Assembly: GCF_021130785.1 (NCBI RefSeq)
Contig: NC_060210.1
Location: 183,612,001-183,676,000, forward strand
Direction of reading: 5' to 3'
Origin: Homalodisca vitripennis
Lineage: Eukaryota > Arthropoda > Insecta > Hemiptera > Cicadellidae
Length of the DNA: 64,000 nucleotides
Below the pieces are notes generated by a model. The model was given only the letters and a program-made list of their open reading frames with translations, was not told where the DNA came from and searched no databases. Position 1 is the first letter of the stretch. Each line of letters opens with the position of its first letter. The translations under genes were made by a program, and so were the position numbers. This document shows, one piece after another, positions 49,501-61,195 of this stretch.

Positions 49501-50270
49501 GGTCCGAAACCATGATAGTATCGATAAAATCGCTGAAAAAAAAACAGTTGACCAAACAAATTTAATTCATTTTACTCGGTAACGCATGTGATAATTCTTA
49601 AAGAAAAGAGAGGCAATTTACACTGCATAACCACACAACCTGTGTTTATTCAAATAAATAGACGAATTGTGTCTTAAGAAAGACATCAATTCTAGCCACA
49701 TTAGTTTTGATGGATGTCGAAAGGGTTAAAAATGTGTAACAATAAATTATTCCTTGAATTATGCTTTGTGTATAACAGGAATTTTCAGGCACCTATCTAA
49801 AGATACTAAAATCGCAAGTTTCATGGTCTGTGTATTGTTATTTGTCACTGATTTAACACTTATTGGCATGCCTGACGGCTTTAAGTGTACCAAACTGAGA
49901 TAAATACTATCCGAAAGAATTATCGTTATATATTTTAACGCTTTTAAAACCCTCCCATTTCAACTTCCACCATAAATAACGCGGGTGGCGCCCAATTAAT
50001 TTTTATGGGCTTTTTTAGTTTAAATACAATCGGTTTATGTGCTTATATATTGAAACTGTTGTAAAACTAATATATTGCCATAAATGGACTAGTATATTTA
50101 TAGGGCACTGGTCGTCTGTAAACAACATACATTTTTAATTGTGGACCCTTATATTAAAATAAAATCATTTGATTATATTTTTGATAAAAAGATTTGAGCG
50201 AAGTAAGTTCTTTTAATTTCTTCATTAATATAAGAAATTCAGTAAGGAGATGCCCTAAGGTGGAATATCA
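46553..50270. other. AT-rich tract, one family A remnant
   Basis: No supported gene. At 49385-49465 the sequence 'ctttcatctgtctgtc' followed by 'gctcagacttgcaactttgtac' looks like a decayed family A copy in minus orientation. Confidence 0.45.
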
Positions 50271-50273
50271 ACA

Positions 50274-50370
50274 CAGCTGGACAAAGTTCAGTGTACAGAA
50301 GGGAAGGACACTAATCTGTGACAGTAAAAGTAAACAATGCCGCACACACTTTCTTCTCCCTTGTCAACAG
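50274..50370 (+). repeat. Dispersed repeat family C, copy 2
   Basis: Second copy of the family described at 42.44 kb, same orientation. An 83-codon frame (50194-50445) runs through it, but the equivalent frame is not conserved in the other copy, so I do not regard it as a gene. Confidence 0.75.
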
Positions 50371-51140
50371 TACCAATGTTTGTGTCACTGGTTGTCATAT
50401 ATTGACATTGATCAAAGTGTATTTGGGGAAAGGAGGAAGGAGTGATTGAAAATTAGTTTTACGAGGCCAAACTTGCGCTTTATCTTGTCGAACAAATTTT
50501 AGAACTGGATTATATGACCACTTTAATTTACAAAAATGGATTTGTATTTACAAAAATACCCATCCTCTGGCATGATAAAAAAGGAATTCTCTAAAATAAA
50601 AAGAAGCAAATATTGCAACTTTAAGTACACATACACAATAAACAACTAAGCGAGCAGCGTGCTTGGCAAGGCGATGCATGATTATAACACTAAGGACCTA
50701 GACACAATGTTATAAAATTAAGTGAAAATTACTCGTATATTAGCTTAATGGACATTGTTGATGACATAAAATCAGTGGAAAATATGGATGACTGGTATTA
50801 ATACTTACGTCTATATTTTTTTATATTTATCGCTTGATTTTAGGCAAGCCTGTGTATATGTTTTTGTTTTAAAAATCATATCTCAAAATGTATTAATTTT
50901 AATAACTTTAAATACAGCATTTATGTAAAGCTAATATTATGAGAATTTGTAAGAACCCCTTTTAAGCTTAGTATATCAGTGTTTAAAAGTTTTAAAAATT
51001 ACATTATCCTTCAAAAATTGTGGAAGAATTATTTACTTGTTAGAATTATGTGACAGGTCTTACATTATCAACATTTGTTGAATAGTGAAAACGGTTTTTT
51101 ATTCAGTATTTTTCGACTGAATTTAAAACCAAAGTTAGAC
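50371..51140. other. AT-rich tract
   Basis: Nothing recognised. Confidence 0.5.
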
Positions 51141-51226
51141 TTCGGGTCAGCGTGGGTGGCTTCAGGTCAGCGTGGATGGCTTCGGGTCAGCGTGGGTGGC
51201 TTCTGGTCAGCGTGGGTGGCTTCACG
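51141..51226 (+). repeat. 20-bp GC-rich minisatellite, four copies
   Basis: Units begin at 51141, 51161, 51181 and 51201, with consensus 'ttcgggtcagcgtgggtggc'; a partial fifth starts 'ttcacgt'. Differences are confined to one or two positions per unit. It is a sharp GC-rich spot in AT-rich DNA. A 78-codon frame reads through it, but 20 is not a multiple of three, so the peptide is not periodic and coding is unlikely. Confidence 0.95.
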
Positions 51227-53480
51227 TTCGCCCCAAAGACAGAAACTAGTTTTCATTATTAACTATTGGGACTGTGTGCCCAGCCAATTAAACTTTGTGT
51301 TGGCAATGTAAAATATATAAATACTTTTAAGGCATTTAAACATACAATTACAGATTTTGAATTAGTGTATTTATTGTAAAATTGTCTAGTACATCTATTA
51401 TATTCATACAAACACTTACTGAGATAACTTTTGACTTACGACTTTTGACTTACTTTTGAAATTACGAAAATAAATCAAATACGTATTGATTTACAAGTGG
51501 AAGAATCTATTCCCTCTATTTCAAAAGAACCGCCATGTGCATATTAAAATACTTGTATACATTTAAATCTGGTTCTCCGGGGATTAAGTTTAACATCGAT
51601 AAATTAATATTGTTACTTTAAAACATGGCAATAATTTAATATATAAAATTTCAAACTACTATTCATAATATCAGCCAATTAAATTTTAAAAATCTATCTC
51701 TGTCAAAATGTACAGTAAAAAATCTTCAATAGTTTTTTTTCCTATGGAATATATGTTGCAGGTTATTCTAAAATATTCAATATTTTTATAAAACCAACCA
51801 ATCCAACAAAAATATTTCATGAAACGTGCTTGTAAGTTACTAAATGTTTTCTTGTGATAAAATTTTCACTTTTTTATTTTGTTTTGTTATACGTGAGACA
51901 GACAAACAGAAGTCGGATTTCGCTCATCAGCAACTGGTGAGAGAGATTTCGCTAAAAGCATAATATATTTTGCATTGGACATAACTATCCTATTTTAATT
52001 AAAGCAGTATTCATGATGCAAAGCAATAATATTAAAAAACTATTATTCCGTTTAAGTATATCCTTTTTAACGCGTAAGACAGAGTAAGCAGTCCTCCAAC
52101 AAAATATCAGGACACGTTTTATTTATAATTCAATTTGCATTCAATTTTCTTTCAAATTAAATCTTGAATTTTCAGAATGTTAAACTAACATTGCGATAGC
52201 GTTGAATAGAGACGGATCCATGCAATACAACTCGTATATATGTAACTGTTGTGTGGTATCTTTGAAGAAGTAAAATTAACGTAACATAATCTTTGAATAG
52301 AATAACGTAACAAGCAAAGTCTGCACCACTCATTCTAAAAATAGCAAAACTTCACTGTATCAGTGTCTACGTATCGTTCTCTCTATTTCGTATGTAAACT
52401 ATAAAACGTTGTTTAATTAAGTTTCCTGTGTTAAACAATATAGATATAACTACCCTGTCACAGCATACAATTATGTTTGAATCGAACACATTATCTGTGT
52501 AGATTATGTTAACAACTCTCATTAAATACTAACATTTAATGAACAGGTTAAATGAACATTTAATGAAACATTTCATTCTTACAGTTTTATGCATTTACAG
52601 TCAATGGGTTTTCATACCATAATAAATTACAATAATATAAGAAACTGATTATTTATATTATTAAGTAAATGAATGGGTAGCTTGACGGAATCATCGAATT
52701 TATTTTATATTTAATGTTTACAATGCGATGGCGTGTTTGGAGAAATTAAAAGTAAAAACTAGATGAAAGAAATAATGCGGTGAGGTCAATAATATACATA
52801 GTCAGCAGCGTTGATCTACACTCTTACTTAACCAAATTTAATTGTGTTATATAACAATACGGTACTTTGTTATTTTTTACAATGACGTACGATAAGATGT
52901 TATGATTATCATTGGAACACGTTCCGAGGTACGTGTCTTGACAAAGATCTTGTTAGATGGATGCAACCTCGGTCATTAAGAGTGGATTGTTTCTTGAAAG
53001 TAGCAGAAGAAAGAAATCCTTGCTGTAGAACCCTGTCTGCACTGATTTTAAAACAAATTATGTTGTGTTCGAAAATGATTTTTGATGTTTCCATTGTGAT
53101 TAGGTTTGATGGGAAAAGTAATCTGTTTTAAAGCTACATCTTTTTATGCTAGTTGATTTTATACCAAGTCATGAATAAATATAAAATTATTAACAAAATG
53201 TTTTATATTAGTTCTTTGGTATTAACATCTATATTTGAAAGTAACATTTTATTTAAATAAATCCATAGACTTTTCAATTTTAAATTAAATGAAATTTACT
53301 TATCACAATTGATAAAAAGTTTAAATTAAATTATTTATAAATTGTGATTAATTTTAAATAAGACAATATCGCATACTTATATTAAATCTATTGTTAACCT
53401 TCATTAATTACTTTTTATAAATAAGGTTCATTATAATAATAATATAACCTGCTAATGATGAAGTAAAACTTTCTACTAAC
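51227..53480. other. AT-rich tract
   Basis: A possible family A trace lies at about 51890-51955 ('gtgagacagacaaacagaag'). A 61-codon minus frame at 52909-53094 lies in a slightly GC-richer patch without motif. Confidence 0.45.
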
Positions 53481-53481
53481 A

Positions 53482-53640
53482 AATCTCTCAGGTTGTGTGG
53501 ACAAAACAAGGTTGTCACACCTATAGACTCAGGTCATTACAAAACGTCACTTAGTGTAGAATTAAACTGAATTTATTGTCTCAGCGGTGGCTTAAGACTT
53601 AACATTGAACTTTGACCTCCATGCACTAAACTGAAACTTC
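53482..53640 (-). repeat. Dispersed repeat family B, copy 2
   Basis: The reverse complement matches 5082-5290 in the blocks 'gaggtcaaagttcaa', 'ccaccgctgagacaataa', 'gacgttttgtaatgacctg' and 'ggtgtgacaacctt'. It is shorter than copy 1, consistent with internal deletions. Confidence 0.6.
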
Positions 53641-55340
53641 TCGTTATCTCTAATAAACTAATAATACATTACTATCAACTATAATTATATGTGGGAGTTA
53701 GTCTATTCTTTAGTGAAATTCATATTTTAGTTTAGAAATATTGATAGCCCTTTTGGATTTTATGATAATTTTACACCTCATAAAACGTCATAAACCAATC
53801 TAAACTAAAAACATATTTCTTACAGGAATTTACACCAGTATTTTTGAACTTATAACACACTGTAGTTGATTTAATTCTCTCGCCATCAGCTATGTTCTAA
53901 CAAAAATTAAGTCTACCTCAATGTCAAAGATCTCAGTAAATTATAATATTAATTAGATCCTATTAAAAGAGTTAGGAATGAAACTCATGATGCATTCTAA
54001 CTAATATATTTTTAATAATAATACCATTTTATTGATAAATAATAATTATGTTGAAGATTTTCAACAAAACATACACCCTTTCTGAACAATGAACATTTTT
54101 TAAATTACTATTTATTTTGATCGGACTATGGATGTATGTTTTGCAAGGGGGAAACTCTTTCGTTTCGCTTCAATATTAATTAAAGCATTACTAGTTTTTT
54201 CCTGACGAGATTAAAAAAAAAAATTGATTAGATAATTGTTAGGTATCTAAGCTGTGTTGTAATTTAATCCTGGAAGAAAATTAGTTTTTCTGTTGATTGT
54301 AATTATAGACTTCACTCAATTAATTATATACCTTAGATACACTAAACATTAATTAAGTAGAAACAGACTTTAATAAAAATTTTGATAAAAAACGTTCAAA
54401 CCTTTGACTTTATAGAAGATAAGTTAAATATTAAACAATTCCAAACGGTATAAAATTAGTACAACTATATATGGAACAGCAAGATATTTAGCAAGATTTT
54501 ATTCCAGAATTTTTATTTCTTATTTCAATTATTATAAACCCATAATTTACTTTTAGAATAATTCTCAGTGAAATTTACGTAATTATTTCTGAAATACAAA
54601 ATTGTATTGAAAATGATGCTGTCAAAAATATAGAAACTAATACAAATGATAACAATGAGTAATGAAAAGTGAATGAATGAAAAGTATTTGTCAGTGATCA
54701 TTTTACTTTATGAAATGTAAAACAATATTGCAAAAATACGTAAAAAATTATACTAGATATAAATATTGTAATAGATATAAAACTTTCTATGTTGAGTGCC
54801 TCTTATTATTTTGAATTTAAAAAATACATTTAATAATTAGCAAACGTACTTTTCCAAGATATATAATCACTGCCCGTTATACGAGTAGTCACTTCTGTCG
54901 GCCAGTCCTGTGACTGCCTTTCCATTTATTACTTTATTTTCTAATAATATAATAGTAACTTTTTGTATTTGATTACATACGAAATATGACAACCATCACT
55001 GCAAAAAGGCTAAATCAATTTACACGCTAAAATATGCTTCTTTATGATTTGATAAGACTACCGTTTGAATTTGATTACCAACGAATGTTATTTACCCATA
55101 TACAACAAAATATAAACTGACGATATTTTTAAGAAACGCAAGTAACTTATTATGTTATACTGTTTTTATTACTTAGAATTAATAAAATCTTTGAACTATT
55201 TACTGTGGAAAAATACAAATTGATTCATATATCATTAATTATATTCTGAATTCGAGCGTATGAGTTTTTAGCTATTATACTTTTAGACGTTAATACTAGA
55301 AAAAGAGCAAATTTTAAGAAACCGCGTTGAATATAAATTA
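53641..55340. other. AT-rich tract
   Basis: Nothing recognised; composition is among the most AT-rich of the window. Confidence 0.5.
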
Positions 55341-55344
55341 ATTA

Positions 55345-56000
55345 TTGGCTAAGCATTTCCCTATATCTATCTGTTCAGACGATATATCGAGAAAGACCGG
55401 ACTTAAACATTTTCATGAAAGTTCCTTATTATATATGCAAAACTGAGTTGGATGATTGTGCATGTCACTCAATGGGATTTAACTGAGTTGTAGCAAACAT
55501 TGTTATGCTGGTCTAATGGTGAAACCATGATGGCAACGTGAAAATCGCAACATAAATACATTTAGCAGACGATCATAAGAGGTTTTAATAATATATTCAA
55601 TCACGTAGTCAATATACTTGATATCGTGGTGTATAGACCTGTATCACATAAGTACGAAAGTGAAACCCAACTTAATAAACAACAAGTAAATCCATTATGT
55701 GGAAAGTTTTCTAAAGAAAGATTTTATCTGTGCATTTAAAATGTATGCACATAGACAAGAATGAGTTCTACGATTGTGCATGTCTAACTATGAAATTCGA
55801 GTGACCTTTAAAGAAGCCTTTCACATTATATTTTGTCTGCCAGGGGTAAAACTCCAATCCCTAGATAAAAATGTATTTTGTGTATGATTTTTTCTCTGTC
55901 TGCATAAATCTCGAAATTTAAATTAGCTACATAACTTGAGATTTTGCATGAAACATTGCCTTGCGGCATGTGTGAGACGTTCTATTACCTCGTAGGTGAA
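55345..56000 (-). repeat. Dispersed repeat family A, two adjacent copies
   Basis: The first piece (55345-55510) has 'ttggctaagcatttccc', 'tatctatctgttcagacgatatatcgagaaa' and 'gattgtgcatgtcac'. The second (55740-56000) has 'gattgtgcatgtctaac', 'tttctctgtctgcataaatctcgaaat' and 'gagattttgcatgaaacat'. Both keep the minus-orientation order of the family. The shared 'gagtt..gattgtgcatgtc' block shows they belong to one longer repeat. Confidence 0.55.
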
Positions 56001-57142
56001 TCTTTGCATTTTCAAATAATAACAATCTAATTTCTACAATTTGTTTTCAATAATAGACTGAAATTCGATGTCACAAAAAGAAAACCAAAAAGAATCACGT
56101 TTAAAAGGGTGTATAAGTTAAAAAAATTAGGACTATTAACATTTGAGTCAGAACGTAGCAGACAGATTGAACATATTACCATAAAAATTCCTGTAAGAGG
56201 TAGTGTAATGTGCAGGGCATGCAGCTCACTTAGCATTGTTCTTGCTAAAAATATTGAAGTGGGTAACTCGTGTTAAAAGATCAGTTCTGTTCTGATCATG
56301 TTAAATTGACTTCTCTTAGTTGAAGTTGAAGTGAAAATGAAAGGCTATTGGAGCTCATCAGGAATAACTTAAAGGGTACAAAGGAAGAGACGAGTTTAAC
56401 TTGTTCCAGCAAGTTAATGAGTCCTCCTTTCACGGCACGTTTCAGAAAACTCAATCAATTGGTGTTTAATAGTTTACTCCTTCACCTTTCTGGTGTACTT
56501 CTTTTTATCAGTTCAACTTATTTAACCTATCTCTTTATCAATTAAGATGAATGTTTGAATAAAATTAAACGTTCTACGAAATAAGGCATTAAAACCGCCT
56601 TTGTCATAAAAAAGAATATTTTGGAAGTTAAACTTTTGTCTACGTCTGTTTTCACGGTTTGTCTGTTACTTACCCGAAATTTCCTGACTGCTATTGATAA
56701 GTTATATTGAGGGCTGCTCCCTATAGCCTTATTCTAGTTTTCACAGGATTGAGTCAATATAAAACTTGTGAACTATTTTTGAAGTGTAATTAAAAAATAT
56801 AATGGAAAATCCAAGAGTAAGATGTTTCAGAAATTAATAGGAATTTGTCTGTCATTTCTTCTTTTCAGACAAACAAAAATTCAGTAAAGCTATGTTTGAG
56901 ATATAAAAATCTGATGTAATACATAAAACAATCCTGATACCTGAACAATACTTCCATCGTCTAAATCTAAATTAAAACCAGATTTTAATATTTTGAACAG
57001 ATCTAAAATTATTGCAGTGGACCTGAATAAAACGAAGAAACGGGAATTTGTTTGTTGCTCTTTTAAATTCACAAGGAGTAGAGTAACAAGACGGAACATG
57101 ATCCCTTCGATGGAGTTTCCTCCCACAACCACGATTCATCAG
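56001..57142. other. AT-rich tract before candidate exon
   Basis: Frames at 56027-56236 (minus) and 56348-56545 (plus) are hydrophobic but short and motif-free. No gene supported. Confidence 0.45.
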
Positions 57143-57309
57143 GGACGGTGCGAAGTATTTAGTTATGCGTGCTCGATTTGCGTATGCCATCACTGTAGGA
57201 GGCATTGGAGCATCCATCACAGAGTGTGGAGACGAGATGAAGTCCATAAATATCGCTGACGAAATTCAGAGATGGAAAGGGGTGTTATCACATTATATCA
57301 GGGCCTTAG
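57143..57309 (+). CDS. Candidate internal exon of unknown protein
   Basis: A plus-strand frame is open from 57102 to a stop at 57321, and its translation from 57144 looks protein-like: 'DGAKYLVMRARFAYA', 'ITVGGIGASITECGDEMKS', 'INIADEIQRWKGVLSHYIRA'. A plausible acceptor, 'tttcctcccacaaccacgattcatcag', ends at 57142, and a plausible donor, 'ttag|gtgaag', starts at 57310. That would give a 167-bp exon (entry phase 2, exit phase 1) of about 55 residues: a hydrophobic stretch followed by an amphipathic charged helix. I do not recognise the family. No companion exon was found. An 91-codon minus frame overlaps it, so a chance explanation remains. Confidence 0.3.
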
Positions 57310-57323
57310 GTGAAGATGTATAG

Positions 57324-60300
57324 GAAGCTTGTTTAACGTGACTGCGAATAACAGTTCACAATCTGTTTAAGTTATTTATCTTGATCAAACGAATAATATA
57401 AGTTATTCACAAGTCCCGAATTTTCCAACCAAATAACATGTAATAAATATTTGGTAACGGTCTATCTTGGTCTTCATTACTATAGTAATAAATATTATAG
57501 ATACAAAATCTCTAGTTACTAGCAACTAAAAAAAGTACAAATAGAAATTGAAAATTAATAAACTTTTATTACAACGGAACTAAAACTTAAGAAATATATT
57601 TTAAATACGTTATTTGAATTAAAGATATTCCAAAGGGGAAACTTTGCTTAATTTAATTTAAAATCAAATTATATGGAGTAAACTTAAATTACCAATATAT
57701 GTAATTATAAAGTAGATCGCCATATCTAAAAATAATAACGATTATGAAATTGTGTTTGTTTTTGGTTTTTATATTACCAAAATTCAAAATTTGGTCGCGA
57801 AGAACAGGCTTGAATTTGAGTTCAAACTTTAACTGGAAACATGAGATAATGAGGACTTTATGCTACTGAGATTTAGTTGTCTTTGGAATTTTATAAACTA
57901 ATCTGACCAGCGCTGGTTCCTCTACGAAAGACCGACTTTGACGTATGCCATTAAACTTGACTATATATCTTCATTAGAGGACGTTCCTTAACAAACGAGT
58001 GATCCGAGATAAAGGGATTAGCTGTAAACCACAATCTTCGTTTATTAAAGCAATATATCTCTTAAAGCTCAACTCGCCTTTCCTAAATATTAGCTTTTTA
58101 CTGATGGGACAAAGTAATCCCAGTCCCCTGTATGGATTGTTTATAATAATGATACTTTCTTTCTTTGTTACATCGTTTGAATGTCATGTAAGTATATGAT
58201 TTTGAGTATTTTGAGTTTGACACTGATATATTAATATTGCATTTCAACGTTGACAACATAATTTAGTATTTGGTATATGGTAAAACCTATAACTTTATTT
58301 TACCTGTGCGTGCGTGAAGTGAGATTATTTAAAAAACGGAATTTTTTCTCGCACCAAATTAGCAATCGTATCGTGCAGGTCTAACTAGCGCGGCGGATTA
58401 TATTTAATAATATTCTTAGTATTAAATATAGTATACTAATACTTGTCCATTATAAAATAATTATAATTTTTTTTATAAATTATGATAGTAAACAGTTTTT
58501 TTTCTTGGTGAAAATTTGTTTTGTTTCATCTTCATGTAGGCCTTAGTGGGCATAGAAGTATAATATACGTATAACATTCTAATCTAATACTTTTTTACAA
58601 AATTAAACAAAATTTAAATTAAATGATGCATTAACAAAAATTATCTACGCATTTTTTTATGGATACACTTTTGTGGTAATAAATAATTAGAAGGCCACCT
58701 GACGAGAATCTTTTAGTTAGGAGCATTATGTCACAAGTATAATCAAAAAACTTCATTGCAGAACCGAAGAAAGGGTAGATATATTGAAAAGGGTTAGCAG
58801 GATATCTAAAACCTCTCAATATCGCTGGCTTTACAATAATTTCATAAAATAGGATAAAACCGTAGCACTGCGCGATAAGACAGTTTTTTTATTTAAACTT
58901 AATGACATTTCACACATAAAATTGCCAGATAACCCAAAAACAAACCGTCTGATAATAGCTTCCATGGCTAAAAATTATAAAAATAACTGACGTGAAAACC
59001 TACACATATTGCAGTCAAACAACATAATTAATCAAATTGAAACACAAACCAAGTTTGAAATACATTTTATGGACGATTGCGTCTGTCTGCCCCTTTAATA
59101 CCTCGCTCCCTACAATTGCCTTTCTGTACTCTTTGCTTCAGATGACTTGCTTCGATACCGCAGGAAGTGCCTCGTTTTCTCCCCAGTCCCTCACCTTCAC
59201 TGATGCGTGCTACATGTTGTATGTAGTGACTGTTTAGATTCATTCTCACTAGTCTCTGACGTTATGAAGTGGTATATGCTTGGCTTTCTACATACAGTAC
59301 AGCTCCTTATGTGGTCAAGTTAGGCTCTGCTGAGTTCTGTACATGTATTAATTTTTTTTAATTGAAAATCAGTTGAAGCCTGAAAATATATTATATTTGA
59401 ATTTTTTTAATTATTTTTTTATTTGTACCTTGTAATAGTGTCACATGCGCTAAATCATGGTATCCTTTTAAATCATTTTATCGTCAATAACAAATATTCC
59501 ACACCTTTTATAGCAGGAACTTATTTACTTAGGATGCAGACAGACTCTGGGCAGTGTCTTCGAATTGCTGAGCGAATTTGCTACAGGTATGACGACGTGG
59601 GAAGTACTGGGAAGGATTGTTTTGTCCTGAAAAATATACTTGTGAGACTGCTGTAGGCCATCAATTTGGCCGCGGATAAATGGTGGAGTGGCAAGTTTTC
59701 GTTGAACATTTTTAAAATTGTTTTTCTTTTTTTTTTTTTTTTACTTATTCCTGTGTTTCAGATATGTGATTTGATTTTACTTACAACTTTCTTATCATCA
59801 TTGATTTTAATTTTTTATTCGTGTGCTTATTTACTTGCATTTTAACTAAGTTTTATAGTTTGGAAACGTGAAAAGAGTAACTCATAAAGTTTTGTAAGCG
59901 TTGCATCCTGTCGTTGAAATATAACTGTGGCAAAACACTGCTCTCACTTTTATTAAAATGACCAACGATCATGTTTTTTATTACACAGCATTCTGAGCCA
60001 TTCCACGAGGTTTATGTGCTAATCTTGTTATCTAGGCATAGGAAAAGATTAATTGAGTTTGTTTCATGCACTATATGTATATTTTTACAATTCTTGTTCA
60101 ATAAATAAATTAGCTATTTGATAGTTTCAATACATATGTACTATTTATACAAATAAGCGTTTGTGACCCAAAGAACGGATATTAGCTTGGATTTCAACAC
60201 TTAGTTCCTTTATAAAATTATTGGAAATAAGATAAGGAAATAATATTCCTAATTTAATCTTGTCATCCAATTTAATCATTGATCAGATCTATAAGTACCT

Positions 60301-61195
60301 TGACTCCGTTTGAATGTTAGCGTTAGACATATTCCTAACTGCAAACAATTAGTTTTTCAAATCCTATAGGTATGGAGTATTACATTCTCTATTGACCCTG
60401 CATCGATTTACTGTGTCGATAAGTCACTAGACAACATGCTATAAGCATACAAAATGTAAATGAAATACATTCCTCTAACACCTGGCAGACAGCAGCATTT
60501 GGCACAATATTATACAGGTCCGGTGTGAACTGTGCCAAATGAGTGTTACGGTGCAGTTTTATCCATACTAACACAAAGTGTCAAGTTTACTAAATCATGA
60601 TCAGTAGAAAAAATACATTAAAATATCAGATTTTAGTTTTAATTTTATAGGAAGAACAATAAACATAACTTTACGCTTTTTTAAATGAAGAATTTTAAAT
60701 CCTATAGAGCACTCTACTCATCAAAAAATTTATAATTATTACTACCAGGTCTACTGTTAAAGTGCCCGATTTTCTGTTTGAAATTTAACTAATTTTTCAA
60801 AATAAAGGTCTAACACATTTTTAGTTTTAGATATTTCCAGATACCTTTACGTTAGATCTACCATTCTTCCGACTATATGAAACATAATTTTCTTTAATTT
60901 TTCTCACAGCAATGGTTGTCAAGGAATTACGTCATTTTATTTAATGATATGTTAAATATTGAACAATTACCAACAAAATAGCTTGTATTTTTAGAAATTT
61001 TTTAATTTACTTACAATACACATGACTTTAAAATTACATGATAAAATTAATTGGGAAGTCTGTCTAATTTTTGTGGAAAATAGTTCCCTCGAATCTTGAA
61101 GCTTATTATTATGGAAACTGCAGTTAGAAATTGTATTTACAATGATATTTGTATGATAGTGCACAAATAATCTATGCTGATCAAATAGCATCCAA
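57324..61195. other. AT-rich tract, nothing certain
   Basis: GC-richer patches at 59080-59215 and 59520-59690 hold short frames without motifs. A poly-T tract lies at about 59721-59742. No tandem repeat or RNA gene is evident. Confidence 0.45.

Noticed and set aside
51075..51311. 78-codon frame through the 20-bp repeat
   Set aside because: The repeat length is not a multiple of three and no periodic peptide or domain results.
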